In this document: positions 27,476-35,160 of the stretch, one piece after another
Position numbering within the stretch: the first letter of the stretch is position 1
How the letters are laid out: every line of letters starts with the position of its first letter
The notes under the pieces: generated by a model
The model's input: the letters and a program-made list of their open reading frames with translations, nothing else
Told to the model about the DNA's origin: nothing
Database searches by the model: none
Origin: Streptomyces sp. CG1
Lineage (GTDB): Bacteria; Actinomycetota; Actinomycetes; Streptomycetales; Streptomycetaceae
Reading direction: 5' to 3'
DNA: 64,000 nucleotides
Assembly: GCF_041080625.1 (NCBI RefSeq)
Contig: NZ_CP163518.1
Location: 8,673,501-8,737,500 of the forward strand
Position numbers and translations under genes: made by a program

Positions 27476-28581
27476 CCGCACCTCCCGATCCCTCCGATCC
27501 CCCGGATCCCCCCTGGGCCCTGCTCGCCGAACTCACCCACGCCTGCCCGCTGCGCTGCGGGTACTGCTCCAACCCCGTCGAACTGATCGGCCCGTCAGCA
27601 GAGTTGACCACGGAGCAGTGGGCGGAGGTCTTCCGGCAGGCGGGCGGCCTCGGTGTCGTACACACCCACCTGTCCGGAGGGGAACCGCTGCTGCGTCGCG
27701 ATCTGCCCGAGCTGGTGGCCGCCGCCGGCACCGCGGGCCTGTACACCCAGCTCGTCACCAGCGGCGTGGGGCTCGGCGAGCGGCGGCTGGCCGGGCTGGC
27801 CGAGGCCGGGCTGCGCAGTGTGCAGCTGTCGGTGCAGCACACGGACCCGGCGGCCGCCGAACGCATCGCGGGGGCCCGGTCGTTCGCGGCGAAGGAACGC
27901 GCCGCCCGGCTGATCCGCGCGGCGGGACTGCCCCTCGGACTGAACGCCGTCCTGCACCGTGGCAACCTGGACGACCTCGACGGCCTGGTCCGGCTCGCCC
28001 TCGCCTGGGGCGCCGACCGGATCGAGCTGGCCAACACCCAGTACCACGGCTGGGCCGCCCGCAACCGCGCTGCCCTGCTGCCCACGCCCGCCCAGGTCGA
28101 GCGAGCCCGCGCCCGGGTGACCCGATGGCGGGAACGGCTCGGCGACGCACTGGAGGTGGTATGGGTGGCCCCCGACCTCGTGGACGCCACCGCGAAACCC
28201 TGCATGGGCGGCTGGGGCGCCGTCTCGCTCACCGTCGCCCCGGACGGCACGGTGCTGCCCTGCCCGGCCGCCGGCATCCTGCCCGGCTTGGACCCGCCGA
28301 ATGTGAAAGACCGTCAACTCGACTGGATATGGCGGGAGTCCGGAGCCTTCACCGCCTTCCGGGGCGAGGCCTGGATGCCCGAGCCGTGCCGCGGCTGCGC
28401 CCTGCGCACGGTCGACCACGGCGGCTGCCGCTGCCAGGCCTACGCCCTGACCGGTGACGCCGCCCGCACCGACCCGGCCTGCCGGCACGCCCCGGAGCGC
28501 CGCCTCGTCGATGCCCTGGTGCACGGCGCCGCCCGCGCCCCGCACCCACCCGCGTACGCCTACCGAGAAGGAGAGCCATGA
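27472..28581 (+). CDS. pqqE: PqqE, radical SAM peptide cyclase
   Basis: A 369-residue radical SAM enzyme that forms the Glu-Tyr carbon-carbon bond in PqqA. The cluster motif CPLRCGYC (C-x3-C-x2-C, about residues 25-32) is followed by LSGGEPLLRRDLPEL. The SPASM region has cysteines in KPCMGGWG, LPCPAAGIL, CRGCALRTVDHGGCRCQ and DPACRH, which hold auxiliary clusters. A good AGGAGGG site lies 9 bases before ATG 27472, inside pqqD. Its stop overlaps the GH105 start (ATGA), so PQQ synthesis and pectin breakdown are translationally coupled. Confidence 0.95.
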   Translation: MTAPPDPSDPPDPPWALLAELTHACPLRCGYCSNPVELIGPSAELTTEQWAEVFRQAGGLGVVHTHLSGGEPLLRRDLPELVAAAGTAGLYTQLVTSGVGLGERRLAGLAEAGLRSVQLSVQHTDPAAAERIAGARSFAAKERAARLIRAAGLPLGLNAVLHRGNLDDLDGLVRLALAWGADRIELANTQYHGWAARNRAALLPTPAQVERARARVTRWRERLGDALEVVWVAPDLVDATAKPCMGGWGAVSLTVAPDGTVLPCPAAGILPGLDPPNVKDRQLDWIWRESGAFTAFRGEAWMPEPCRGCALRTVDHGGCRCQAYALTGDAARTDPACRHAPERRLVDALVHGAARAPHPPAYAYREGEP

Positions 28582-29801
28582 GACGCCGACGCCTGCGCGC
28601 GGCGCTGACCGCCGCCGTGCTCACCACCGCCACCCTGGCCGCGCTGCCCGCCGCCGTACCGCCCGCGAGCGCCATCCCCGCACCGGCCGTCTTACCCCTG
28701 GCGAGCGCCGTACCCGCTGCCCCGGCCCACCAGGCGGCCGCCCGTGACTGGTCCATGGCCGTCGTCGACTCCACGATGGCGCGCTACACCCCGGCCACCA
28801 TCGGTGGCTGGTCGTACCCGGTGGGCCTGTACCTCTACGGTCAGTACCTCGTCCACCGGCGCACCCACGACCCACGCCTGCTGTCCTACATCAAGTCCTA
28901 CGCCGACCGGTTCGTGAGCAGCGACGGCAGCATCAACCAGTCCTTCAACAGCCTCGACAGCATGCAGGCGGGCCGGCTGCTGGTGATCCTGCACCACGAG
29001 ACCGGTCAGGACCGCTACGGCAAGGCCGCACAGAAGATCCGCGACCGCCTGAACAGCTATCCGCGCACCTCCGACGGCGGCTTCTGGCACGCCGACACCA
29101 GCAGCCGGGCCCACCAGCTGTGGGCGGACGGCACCTACATGGTGAACCCGTTCCTGGTCGAGTACGGCGCGGAGTTCCACGACAGCGCATACACGGACGA
29201 GGAAGCCGCCCGGCAGCTGTATGTCTACGGCCGTCACCTCCAGGTCGCGAACGGCCTGCTGCGGCACGCCTACGACGAGTCGAGGACGGCGAGCTGGGCG
29301 GATCCGGCGACCGGGCTAGCCCCCGAGCACTGGTGCCGGGCCGTCGGCTGGTACGCCATGGCCCTCACCGACGTCCTGGACGCGATCCCCGCCGGCCAGT
29401 CCCAGCGGCCTCAACTGCTCGGCATCTTCCGGACATTGGCGTCTGCGCTGGAGAAGTACCAGGACCCGGTGTCCGGGCGCTGGTTCCAGGTGGTGGACAA
29501 GGGCGCCCGGCCGGACAACTGGACCGAGACGTCCTGCTCCAGCATGTTCACCTACGCCCTCGACCGAGGCGCCCGGCAGGGCTATCTGGACCCGCACTTC
29601 AAGGCGGTTGCGCGGCGCGGCTATGAGGGCGTGCTGGCGCGGCTGTCGGTCGGCACCGACGGCCGTACGAACCTGGCCGACATCTCCGTCGGCACCGACG
29701 TCGGCGACTACGCGTACTACGTCGGCCGCACCAGGGCCGTGAACGACTTCCACGGACTCGGGGCCTTCCTGATCATGAACGAGCAGCTGCGAGGAGATTG
29801 A
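28578..29801 (+). CDS. Secreted GH105 unsaturated rhamnogalacturonyl hydrolase
   Basis: A 407-residue enzyme with a signal peptide (MRRRRLRAAL, Ala/Leu core, cleavage probably near ASA or after). The catalytic domain (six-hairpin barrel) has YSYPVGLYLYGQ-type opening, SLDSMQAGRLLVI, HQLWADGTYMVNPFL (the Trp-x-Asp of the family), PEHWCRAVGWYAMALTDVLD and ISVGTDVGDYAYYVGR. GH105 removes the 4,5-unsaturated uronate left by pectin/rhamnogalacturonan lyases. A TTA codon at 28692-28694 (Leu39, in the leader region) places it under bldA control. It overlaps pqqE by ATGA, and GAAGGAGAG precedes its ATG. Confidence 0.9.
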   Translation: MRRRRLRAALTAAVLTTATLAALPAAVPPASAIPAPAVLPLASAVPAAPAHQAAARDWSMAVVDSTMARYTPATIGGWSYPVGLYLYGQYLVHRRTHDPRLLSYIKSYADRFVSSDGSINQSFNSLDSMQAGRLLVILHHETGQDRYGKAAQKIRDRLNSYPRTSDGGFWHADTSSRAHQLWADGTYMVNPFLVEYGAEFHDSAYTDEEAARQLYVYGRHLQVANGLLRHAYDESRTASWADPATGLAPEHWCRAVGWYAMALTDVLDAIPAGQSQRPQLLGIFRTLASALEKYQDPVSGRWFQVVDKGARPDNWTETSCSSMFTYALDRGARQGYLDPHFKAVARRGYEGVLARLSVGTDGRTNLADISVGTDVGDYAYYVGRTRAVNDFHGLGAFLIMNEQLRGD

Positions 29802-29806
29802 GTGTC

Positions 29807-30634
29807 ATGAGCACGACCAGAAGGGCTGTGCTGGGTGCCGCGCTCGCCGGTGCCGCGGCAGCCGCGACCGGCCTGCCGGCCACTGACGCCTACGCCGCGT
29901 CCCGGCGACTTGACCTGCCGGCCACCGAGGCCCACGCCGCCTCCTGGCAGTTGAAGTGGTCGCCGTCCGCGCGCTCCGACGGGCTCGGCGCCTTCGAGAC
30001 CGTCGAGGACGACCGCGCCCACTCCCACCCGGCGGGCCATCCGCACATCTTCGCCACCGGCGACAACTGGCGCTTCAACATCCACACCGTCGACCGCGAC
30101 ACCTCCACCGACCGCCAGCGCCAGGAGGTCACCGGCCTGCGCACCGGCGCGGACAGCTATCTGAAGTGGACCGAGGGCCAGACTTGGCGGATCACCTACG
30201 CGATGTACATCCCGAGCACGCTCAAGGCGACCACCACCTTCACCCACATCATGCAGATGAAGCAGCCCGGCGCCGGCACCTCGCCGATCGTCGTGCAGTC
30301 GCTGCGCCGTCTGAACGGGAAGCAGACGATCGAACTGCGGCTCGCCACCGACGACATCCTCGTCGGCCGCACCGACCTCGACCCGCTGCACGACCGGTGG
30401 ACCGACGTCGACTTCCAGATCAAGGTCGGCAACGGCTCGGCCGGTTCCGTCCGCTGGATCCTCAAGAGCGGCTCCACCACCGTCGTCGACCAGTCGAAGC
30501 CGGGCGTCGACACCTTCCTCGCCGACCGGGTGCGCCCCAAGTGGGGCATCTACCGCTCCCTCGGCGACACCTCCGGTTCCCTGCAGGACACCTACCTGCT
30601 GCTCACCAACCTCCGCGGCTACCAACTCGCCTAG
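29807..30634 (+). CDS. Secreted polysaccharide lyase (heparin lyase I-like fold, PF14099 type)
   Basis: A 275-residue protein. The leader TTRRAVLGAALAG has a twin-arginine RRxxL pattern, so export by Tat is possible. The mature part, WRITYAMYIPSTLKATTTFT, HIMQMKQPGAGTSPIVVQSL and WTDVDFQIKVGNGSAGSVRW, is the jelly-roll fold of the polysaccharide lyase group used for uronate-containing glycans. A 14-residue duplication (LPATDAYAAS / LPATEAHAAS) gives two possible signal-peptidase sites. The start at ATG 29807 follows GAGGAG by 10 bases, 5 bases after the GH105 stop. It would supply the unsaturated ends that GH105 removes. Confidence 0.8.
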   Translation: MSTTRRAVLGAALAGAAAAATGLPATDAYAASRRLDLPATEAHAASWQLKWSPSARSDGLGAFETVEDDRAHSHPAGHPHIFATGDNWRFNIHTVDRDTSTDRQRQEVTGLRTGADSYLKWTEGQTWRITYAMYIPSTLKATTTFTHIMQMKQPGAGTSPIVVQSLRRLNGKQTIELRLATDDILVGRTDLDPLHDRWTDVDFQIKVGNGSAGSVRWILKSGSTTVVDQSKPGVDTFLADRVRPKWGIYRSLGDTSGSLQDTYLLLTNLRGYQLA

Positions 30635-30646
30635 AGGAGCGGTCCC

Positions 30647-33589
30647 GTGAAACCCCACATCGCCGGCCCGAGACGGGCGGCGGCGATCGTCCTGTGCGCC
30701 CTCGCCGTCGTCCTCGGCCTCTCCCACCCCGCCGCCCTCGCGGCCCCGCACCCCACCACGCCCCGCCCCTCCGCCGTGTACGACGTACGCGCCTTCGGTG
30801 CCAAGGGCGACGGCTCCGCCAACGACACCCCCGCCATCGACAAGGCCATCACCGCCGCCAACGCGGCCGGCGGCGGCACCGTCCGTTTCCCGGCCGGCAC
30901 CTACAAGTCCAAGAACACCATCCACATGAAGAGCCATGTGACGCTCCAGATCGACAAGGGCGCCACGATCCAGGGCTCTTCGGCGAACATGTACGACCCG
31001 CCCGAGCCCAACCCGAACGACAAGTACCAGGACTACGGGCACAGCCACTTCCACAACGCGATGATCTACGGCGACCAGCTGACCGACATCGGCTTCACCG
31101 GCGACGGCGTCATCGATGGCGCGGGCAGCCTGATCACCGGCAACCCCAGGTCCGGCCAGGCCGACAAGATCCTGTCGCTGACCCGCTGCGACGGACTCCG
31201 GCTCGGTGACGGCCTCACCCTCCGCCGCGGCGGCCACTTCGCCGCCCTGATCAACGGCTGCACGAACGTCGCCTCCGACCGCCTGACCATCGACACCGCG
31301 AGCGACCGCGACGGCTGGAACGTCATCTCCACCACCAACGTCACGATCACAGGCGCGCACATCGCCGCCAACGACGACGCCCTGGTCTTCAAGAGCGACT
31401 ACGCCCTCGGCGCCACACTCCCGAGCGGCCATGTGCGGGTGAGCGATTCGGTGCTGTCCGCGCGCTGCTGCAACGCCCTGATGTTCGGCTCCGAGACCTG
31501 CGGCGACTTCTCGGACTACCAGTTCGAGAAGATCCGCATCGAGGGCGCCGGCAAGTCCGGCCTCGGCATGGTCTCCATGGACGGCGCGAAGATCTCCGAC
31601 GTCCACTACCGCGACATCACCATGACGAACGTGCACTCGCCGATCATGGAGAAGATCGGGACGCGCAGACGGTGCGGCAACAGCCCCGGTGTCGGATCGA
31701 TCAGCGATGTCACGTACGACAACATCACCGCCACCGGCAACAGCCCCTCCTTCAGCCCGACCCTGTGGGGCGAGAACGGCCACCGCATCAGCGGGGTCAC
31801 CTTCACCGACGTCAACATCACCGTCCCGGGCGGCAACGGCACCATTCCGACGGGTGTGCCGAGCAACGACCCGAAGGACTACAACCCGAAGAGCATCGGG
31901 ACCCGGCCGGCGTACGGCTGGTATCTGCACAATGCCGACGGCATACAGTTCACCGGCGGCAGTGTGCGATATGCCGCCGACGACGGCCGCCCCGCCGTCA
32001 TCGCCGACGCGGCGAGCGATGTCCGGCTGACCCGGTTCACCGCGCAGAAGGGCACCAGGTCGCCCCACGACATCGGCTTCCAGAACGTCACGGGCTACTG
32101 CCTGACCGACAGCCACACCACCACCGGCGGCACGCTGCGGGTGTCGGCGAGCGGATCCAGCGGGAACTGCGGCACACCGGCCCGCCCGCTCGACCTGGAG
32201 AACCCCCGCCAGGCCTTCCTGCGCGCCTCCGTAGGCGGCCTCTTCCTGCACTGGGGGCTGCGCACCGCCCCCGCCCACACCAGCTGCGGCGCCTGGGAGA
32301 AGGACGTCACCAGCGGCGGCTGGACCCCGGACTACTGGGTCGACGAAGCCAGAAAACTGCATACGCAATACCTCGTACTGGCGACCTTCCACAGTCGGCT
32401 CGGCTACGCCCGCCCCTGGCCGTCGAAGATCCCCGGCTCCTGCTCCACCAAGCGGGACTTCCTCGGTGAACTCATCAACGCCGCCAAGGCCAAGGGCATG
32501 AAGGTCATCCTCTACATGACCGACGACACCCAGTGGCACGACGAGGGCGGCCACGAGTGGCTCGACTCGGCCGCGTACTCGGCCTACAAGGGCAAGAACG
32601 TCGACCTGACCACCCGGGACGGCTTCGGTCAGTTCTCGTACGACAACTTCTTCGAGGTCATGGACCGCTACCCGGACCTCGGCGGTTTCTGGATCGACAA
32701 CGACAACGACTACTGGCTGAGCCACAACCTCTACCAGCAGATCTACCAGAAGCGCCCTGGCTACACCCTCAGCAACAACAACGAAGACACGCCGATCATG
32801 GACATGATCAGCAATGAGCAGAAGACGGGAATGACGCCCGCCTACGACTACCCGCAGGCGCTCTACACCGCCCAACCCCGTCTCACCGAGGCCGACTTCA
32901 AGCTGCCGTCGACCGGCGCCTGGTGGTACGACGGCTCCGATCCCACCGTGGACCGGAGACTCACCCTCGGCCGCCTCATCACCAACGCGGGCTCCTCGGT
33001 GAAGGCCCTGATGGCCGAGACCGCCCAGGTCAACGGCAAGTTCCCGGCGAACCAGGCCGCGTTCGACACCTTCGCCGACGGCTACCTCGACCCCATCTGG
33101 GAATCCCTGCACGGCACCGAGGGCGGCGGCTACATGTACGGCGGCCTCACACCCGGGTTCTGGAACGACGGCGCCCACGGCGTCACCACCATCGCCAAGG
33201 ACGATCCCGGCCGGCAGTACATCCACGTCCTGACCCCGCCGAGCACCGGTACCCTGCGCATCCGCGACAACGGATACCGCATCGCCTCCGTCACCAACCT
33301 CCGCACCGGAGCACCGGTTTCCTGGTCGCAGTCCGGCGGCGCGCTCACGCTCACCGGCCTCGGCGGCTGGGACCCGTACGACACCGTCTTCAAGGTGATC
33401 ACGGCCGGCCGCCAGGGCATCGCGACCGGCGTCAAGATCACCGCTAGCGCCTCCGCGGGCGGCCACCCGGGCTCCGCCGCAACAGACGGCGACTACCTCA
33501 CCTACTGGGACAACGACAAGACCCTGCCCGTCACCCTCACCTTCGACCTCGGCGCGGCCAAGAAGGTGCAGTACCTCGGGCTCAACTAG
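30647..33589 (+). CDS. Secreted GH28-like + GH29-like + partial F5/8C protein, ended by an amber codon
   Basis: GTG-started, 980 residues, 12 bases after the lyase gene (GAGGAG site). Signal peptide 1-32. Residues about 40-480 are a GH28/pectate-lyase-3 beta-helix (VRAFGAKGDGSANDTPAIDK, AANDDALVFKSD with the catalytic Asp pair). Residues about 525-920 are alpha-L-fucosidase-like (GGLFLHWGLRT, QYLVLATFHS, LGGFWIDNDNDYW with a nucleophile-type Asp). At 935-980 an F5/8C/discoidin domain starts, but TAG at 33587-33589 stops it mid-strand, where CAG (Gln of LNQRED) would be expected. The frame stays open for 519 more codons. It should act on pectin side chains outside the cell. Confidence 0.85.
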   Translation: MKPHIAGPRRAAAIVLCALAVVLGLSHPAALAAPHPTTPRPSAVYDVRAFGAKGDGSANDTPAIDKAITAANAAGGGTVRFPAGTYKSKNTIHMKSHVTLQIDKGATIQGSSANMYDPPEPNPNDKYQDYGHSHFHNAMIYGDQLTDIGFTGDGVIDGAGSLITGNPRSGQADKILSLTRCDGLRLGDGLTLRRGGHFAALINGCTNVASDRLTIDTASDRDGWNVISTTNVTITGAHIAANDDALVFKSDYALGATLPSGHVRVSDSVLSARCCNALMFGSETCGDFSDYQFEKIRIEGAGKSGLGMVSMDGAKISDVHYRDITMTNVHSPIMEKIGTRRRCGNSPGVGSISDVTYDNITATGNSPSFSPTLWGENGHRISGVTFTDVNITVPGGNGTIPTGVPSNDPKDYNPKSIGTRPAYGWYLHNADGIQFTGGSVRYAADDGRPAVIADAASDVRLTRFTAQKGTRSPHDIGFQNVTGYCLTDSHTTTGGTLRVSASGSSGNCGTPARPLDLENPRQAFLRASVGGLFLHWGLRTAPAHTSCGAWEKDVTSGGWTPDYWVDEARKLHTQYLVLATFHSRLGYARPWPSKIPGSCSTKRDFLGELINAAKAKGMKVILYMTDDTQWHDEGGHEWLDSAAYSAYKGKNVDLTTRDGFGQFSYDNFFEVMDRYPDLGGFWIDNDNDYWLSHNLYQQIYQKRPGYTLSNNNEDTPIMDMISNEQKTGMTPAYDYPQALYTAQPRLTEADFKLPSTGAWWYDGSDPTVDRRLTLGRLITNAGSSVKALMAETAQVNGKFPANQAAFDTFADGYLDPIWESLHGTEGGGYMYGGLTPGFWNDGAHGVTTIAKDDPGRQYIHVLTPPSTGTLRIRDNGYRIASVTNLRTGAPVSWSQSGGALTLTGLGGWDPYDTVFKVITAGRQGIATGVKITASASAGGHPGSAATDGDYLTYWDNDKTLPVTLTFDLGAAKKVQYLGLN

Positions 33590-35146
33590 CGCGAGGACTC
33601 CGTCGCCTACGCCCGCTCGGCCACCGAACAGTCCGCACGGATCAAGGCCTACAAGGTCTACCTCAGCGACGACGGCAAGAACTGGGGCAGCCCCGTCAGG
33701 ACCGGTCAACTCCCCAGCGCCCGCGGCATCCAGGCCATCGACCTGACCGCGACCACCGCACGTTACGTCCGCCTCGAAGCCGACTCCACCTGGGCCGCCC
33801 CGACCGACACCACCCGCTATCAGCGGCTGCGGATCGACGAGGCCTGGATCGGCACGTCGTACGCCACACCGGCGGCCACCTACACCCCTGACTCCGGCAA
33901 CGGGCAGTCTCTGCGTCCGGCCATGGGCTGGAGCAGCTGGAGTTTCGTGCGCCGTGAGCCCACCGAGGCGAAGCTCGAGGCACAGGCCGACGCCCTGGCG
34001 GCGAGCGGACTGAAGGACCACGGCTTCGTGTACGTCAACCTTGACGACTTCTGGCAGAAGTGCGACTCCAACGGGTTCGCCGTGGACTCCTACGGCCGCT
34101 GGGCCGTGGACACCGCCAAGTTCCCGGGCGGCATCAAGGCCCTCGCCGACTACGTCCACGCCAGGGGCCTGAAGTTCGGCTTCTATGTCACCCCCGGCAT
34201 CGCGAAGAACGCCGTCCTGGAGAACACCCCCGTCGACGGCACGCCGTACCACGCCAAGGACATCGCCGACACCTCGAAGACGGAGAAGAACTACAACTGC
34301 AGGAACATGTACCACCTCGACTACTCCAAGCCCGGCGCCCAGGAGTTCGTCGACTCCTGGGCCCGGCAGTTCGCTTCGTGGGGCGTCGACTACCTGAAGA
34401 TCGACGGCGTGGGCAGCCAGGACATCCCCGACGTCCAGGCCTGGGACAAGGCCCTGCGCGCCACCGGCCGGCCGATCACCTTCGCCCTGTCCAACAACCT
34501 CCCCCTCGACCACGCCTCCACCTGGCGCGCGCTTGCCAACAGCTGGCGCACCCAGGGCGACGTCGAGTGCTACTGCGGGCCCGGGGACCATGGCAGCGGC
34601 TATCCGCTGACCAACTGGTCGCACGTCTCGGCGCGTTTCGACGCGGCCGCGTCCTGGCAGCCGTACGCCGGTCCCGGCGGCTGGAACGACCTGGACTCGC
34701 TGGAGATCGGCAACGGCGACCAGGCCGGTCTCACGGCCGATCAACGCCGCTCGCACCTCACCCTGTGGTCGATGGCGGCCGCACCGCTGCTGCTGGGCAC
34801 CGACCTCACCCACCTCGACCCGGTCGACAGGGCGATGCTCACCACCGACCGGCTGATCGGCGTCGACCAGGACGGGGTGGCCGCGCAGCGGATCGTGAAG
34901 AGCGGTGTCCAACAGGTCTGGAGCAAACGGGAGAGCGGCGGTGCCTATGTGGTGGCGCTCTTCAACACCGGTGCGTCCGGCAGCGCGACAGTCTCCGTGA
35001 ACTGGTCGCAGGTGGGCTTCACCGGCTCCGGTGACGTCACGGACCTGTGGTCCGGCGCCCACAAGGGTGCGATCGCCGATTCCTACAGCGCGACGCTGCG
35101 GCCGGGCGAAACCCGGCTGATCCGTGTGAACCCGGTCAACAGCTAG
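33590..35146 (+). pseudogene. Continuation after amber: rest of F5/8C domain + GH27 alpha-galactosidase
   Basis: In the same frame as the upstream gene, REDSVAYARSATEQSARIKA and YKVYLSDDGKNWGSP complete the F5/8C carbohydrate-binding domain. From about 33925 a GH27 domain follows: MGWSSWSFVRREPTEAK, YVNLDDFWQKC, VDYLKIDGVGSQ (nucleophile Asp), ALSNNLPLDH and GGWNDLDSLEIGN. There is no signal peptide and no ribosome site at ATG 33923, so it should be made only by readthrough of the TAG or not at all. If joined, the full protein is about 1,499 residues. The domain sequence shows no other damage, so the nonsense change is recent, programmed, or an error. Confidence 0.75.
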
Positions 35147-35160
35147 CCGAGGGGACCCTC

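Noticed and set aside
29717..35062. 1,781-codon open frame on the minus strand across the pectin genes
   Set aside because: It lies opposite strong glycosidase genes, has Val/Gly/Asp-rich text without domains, and no ribosome site. It is an antisense artefact of codon bias.
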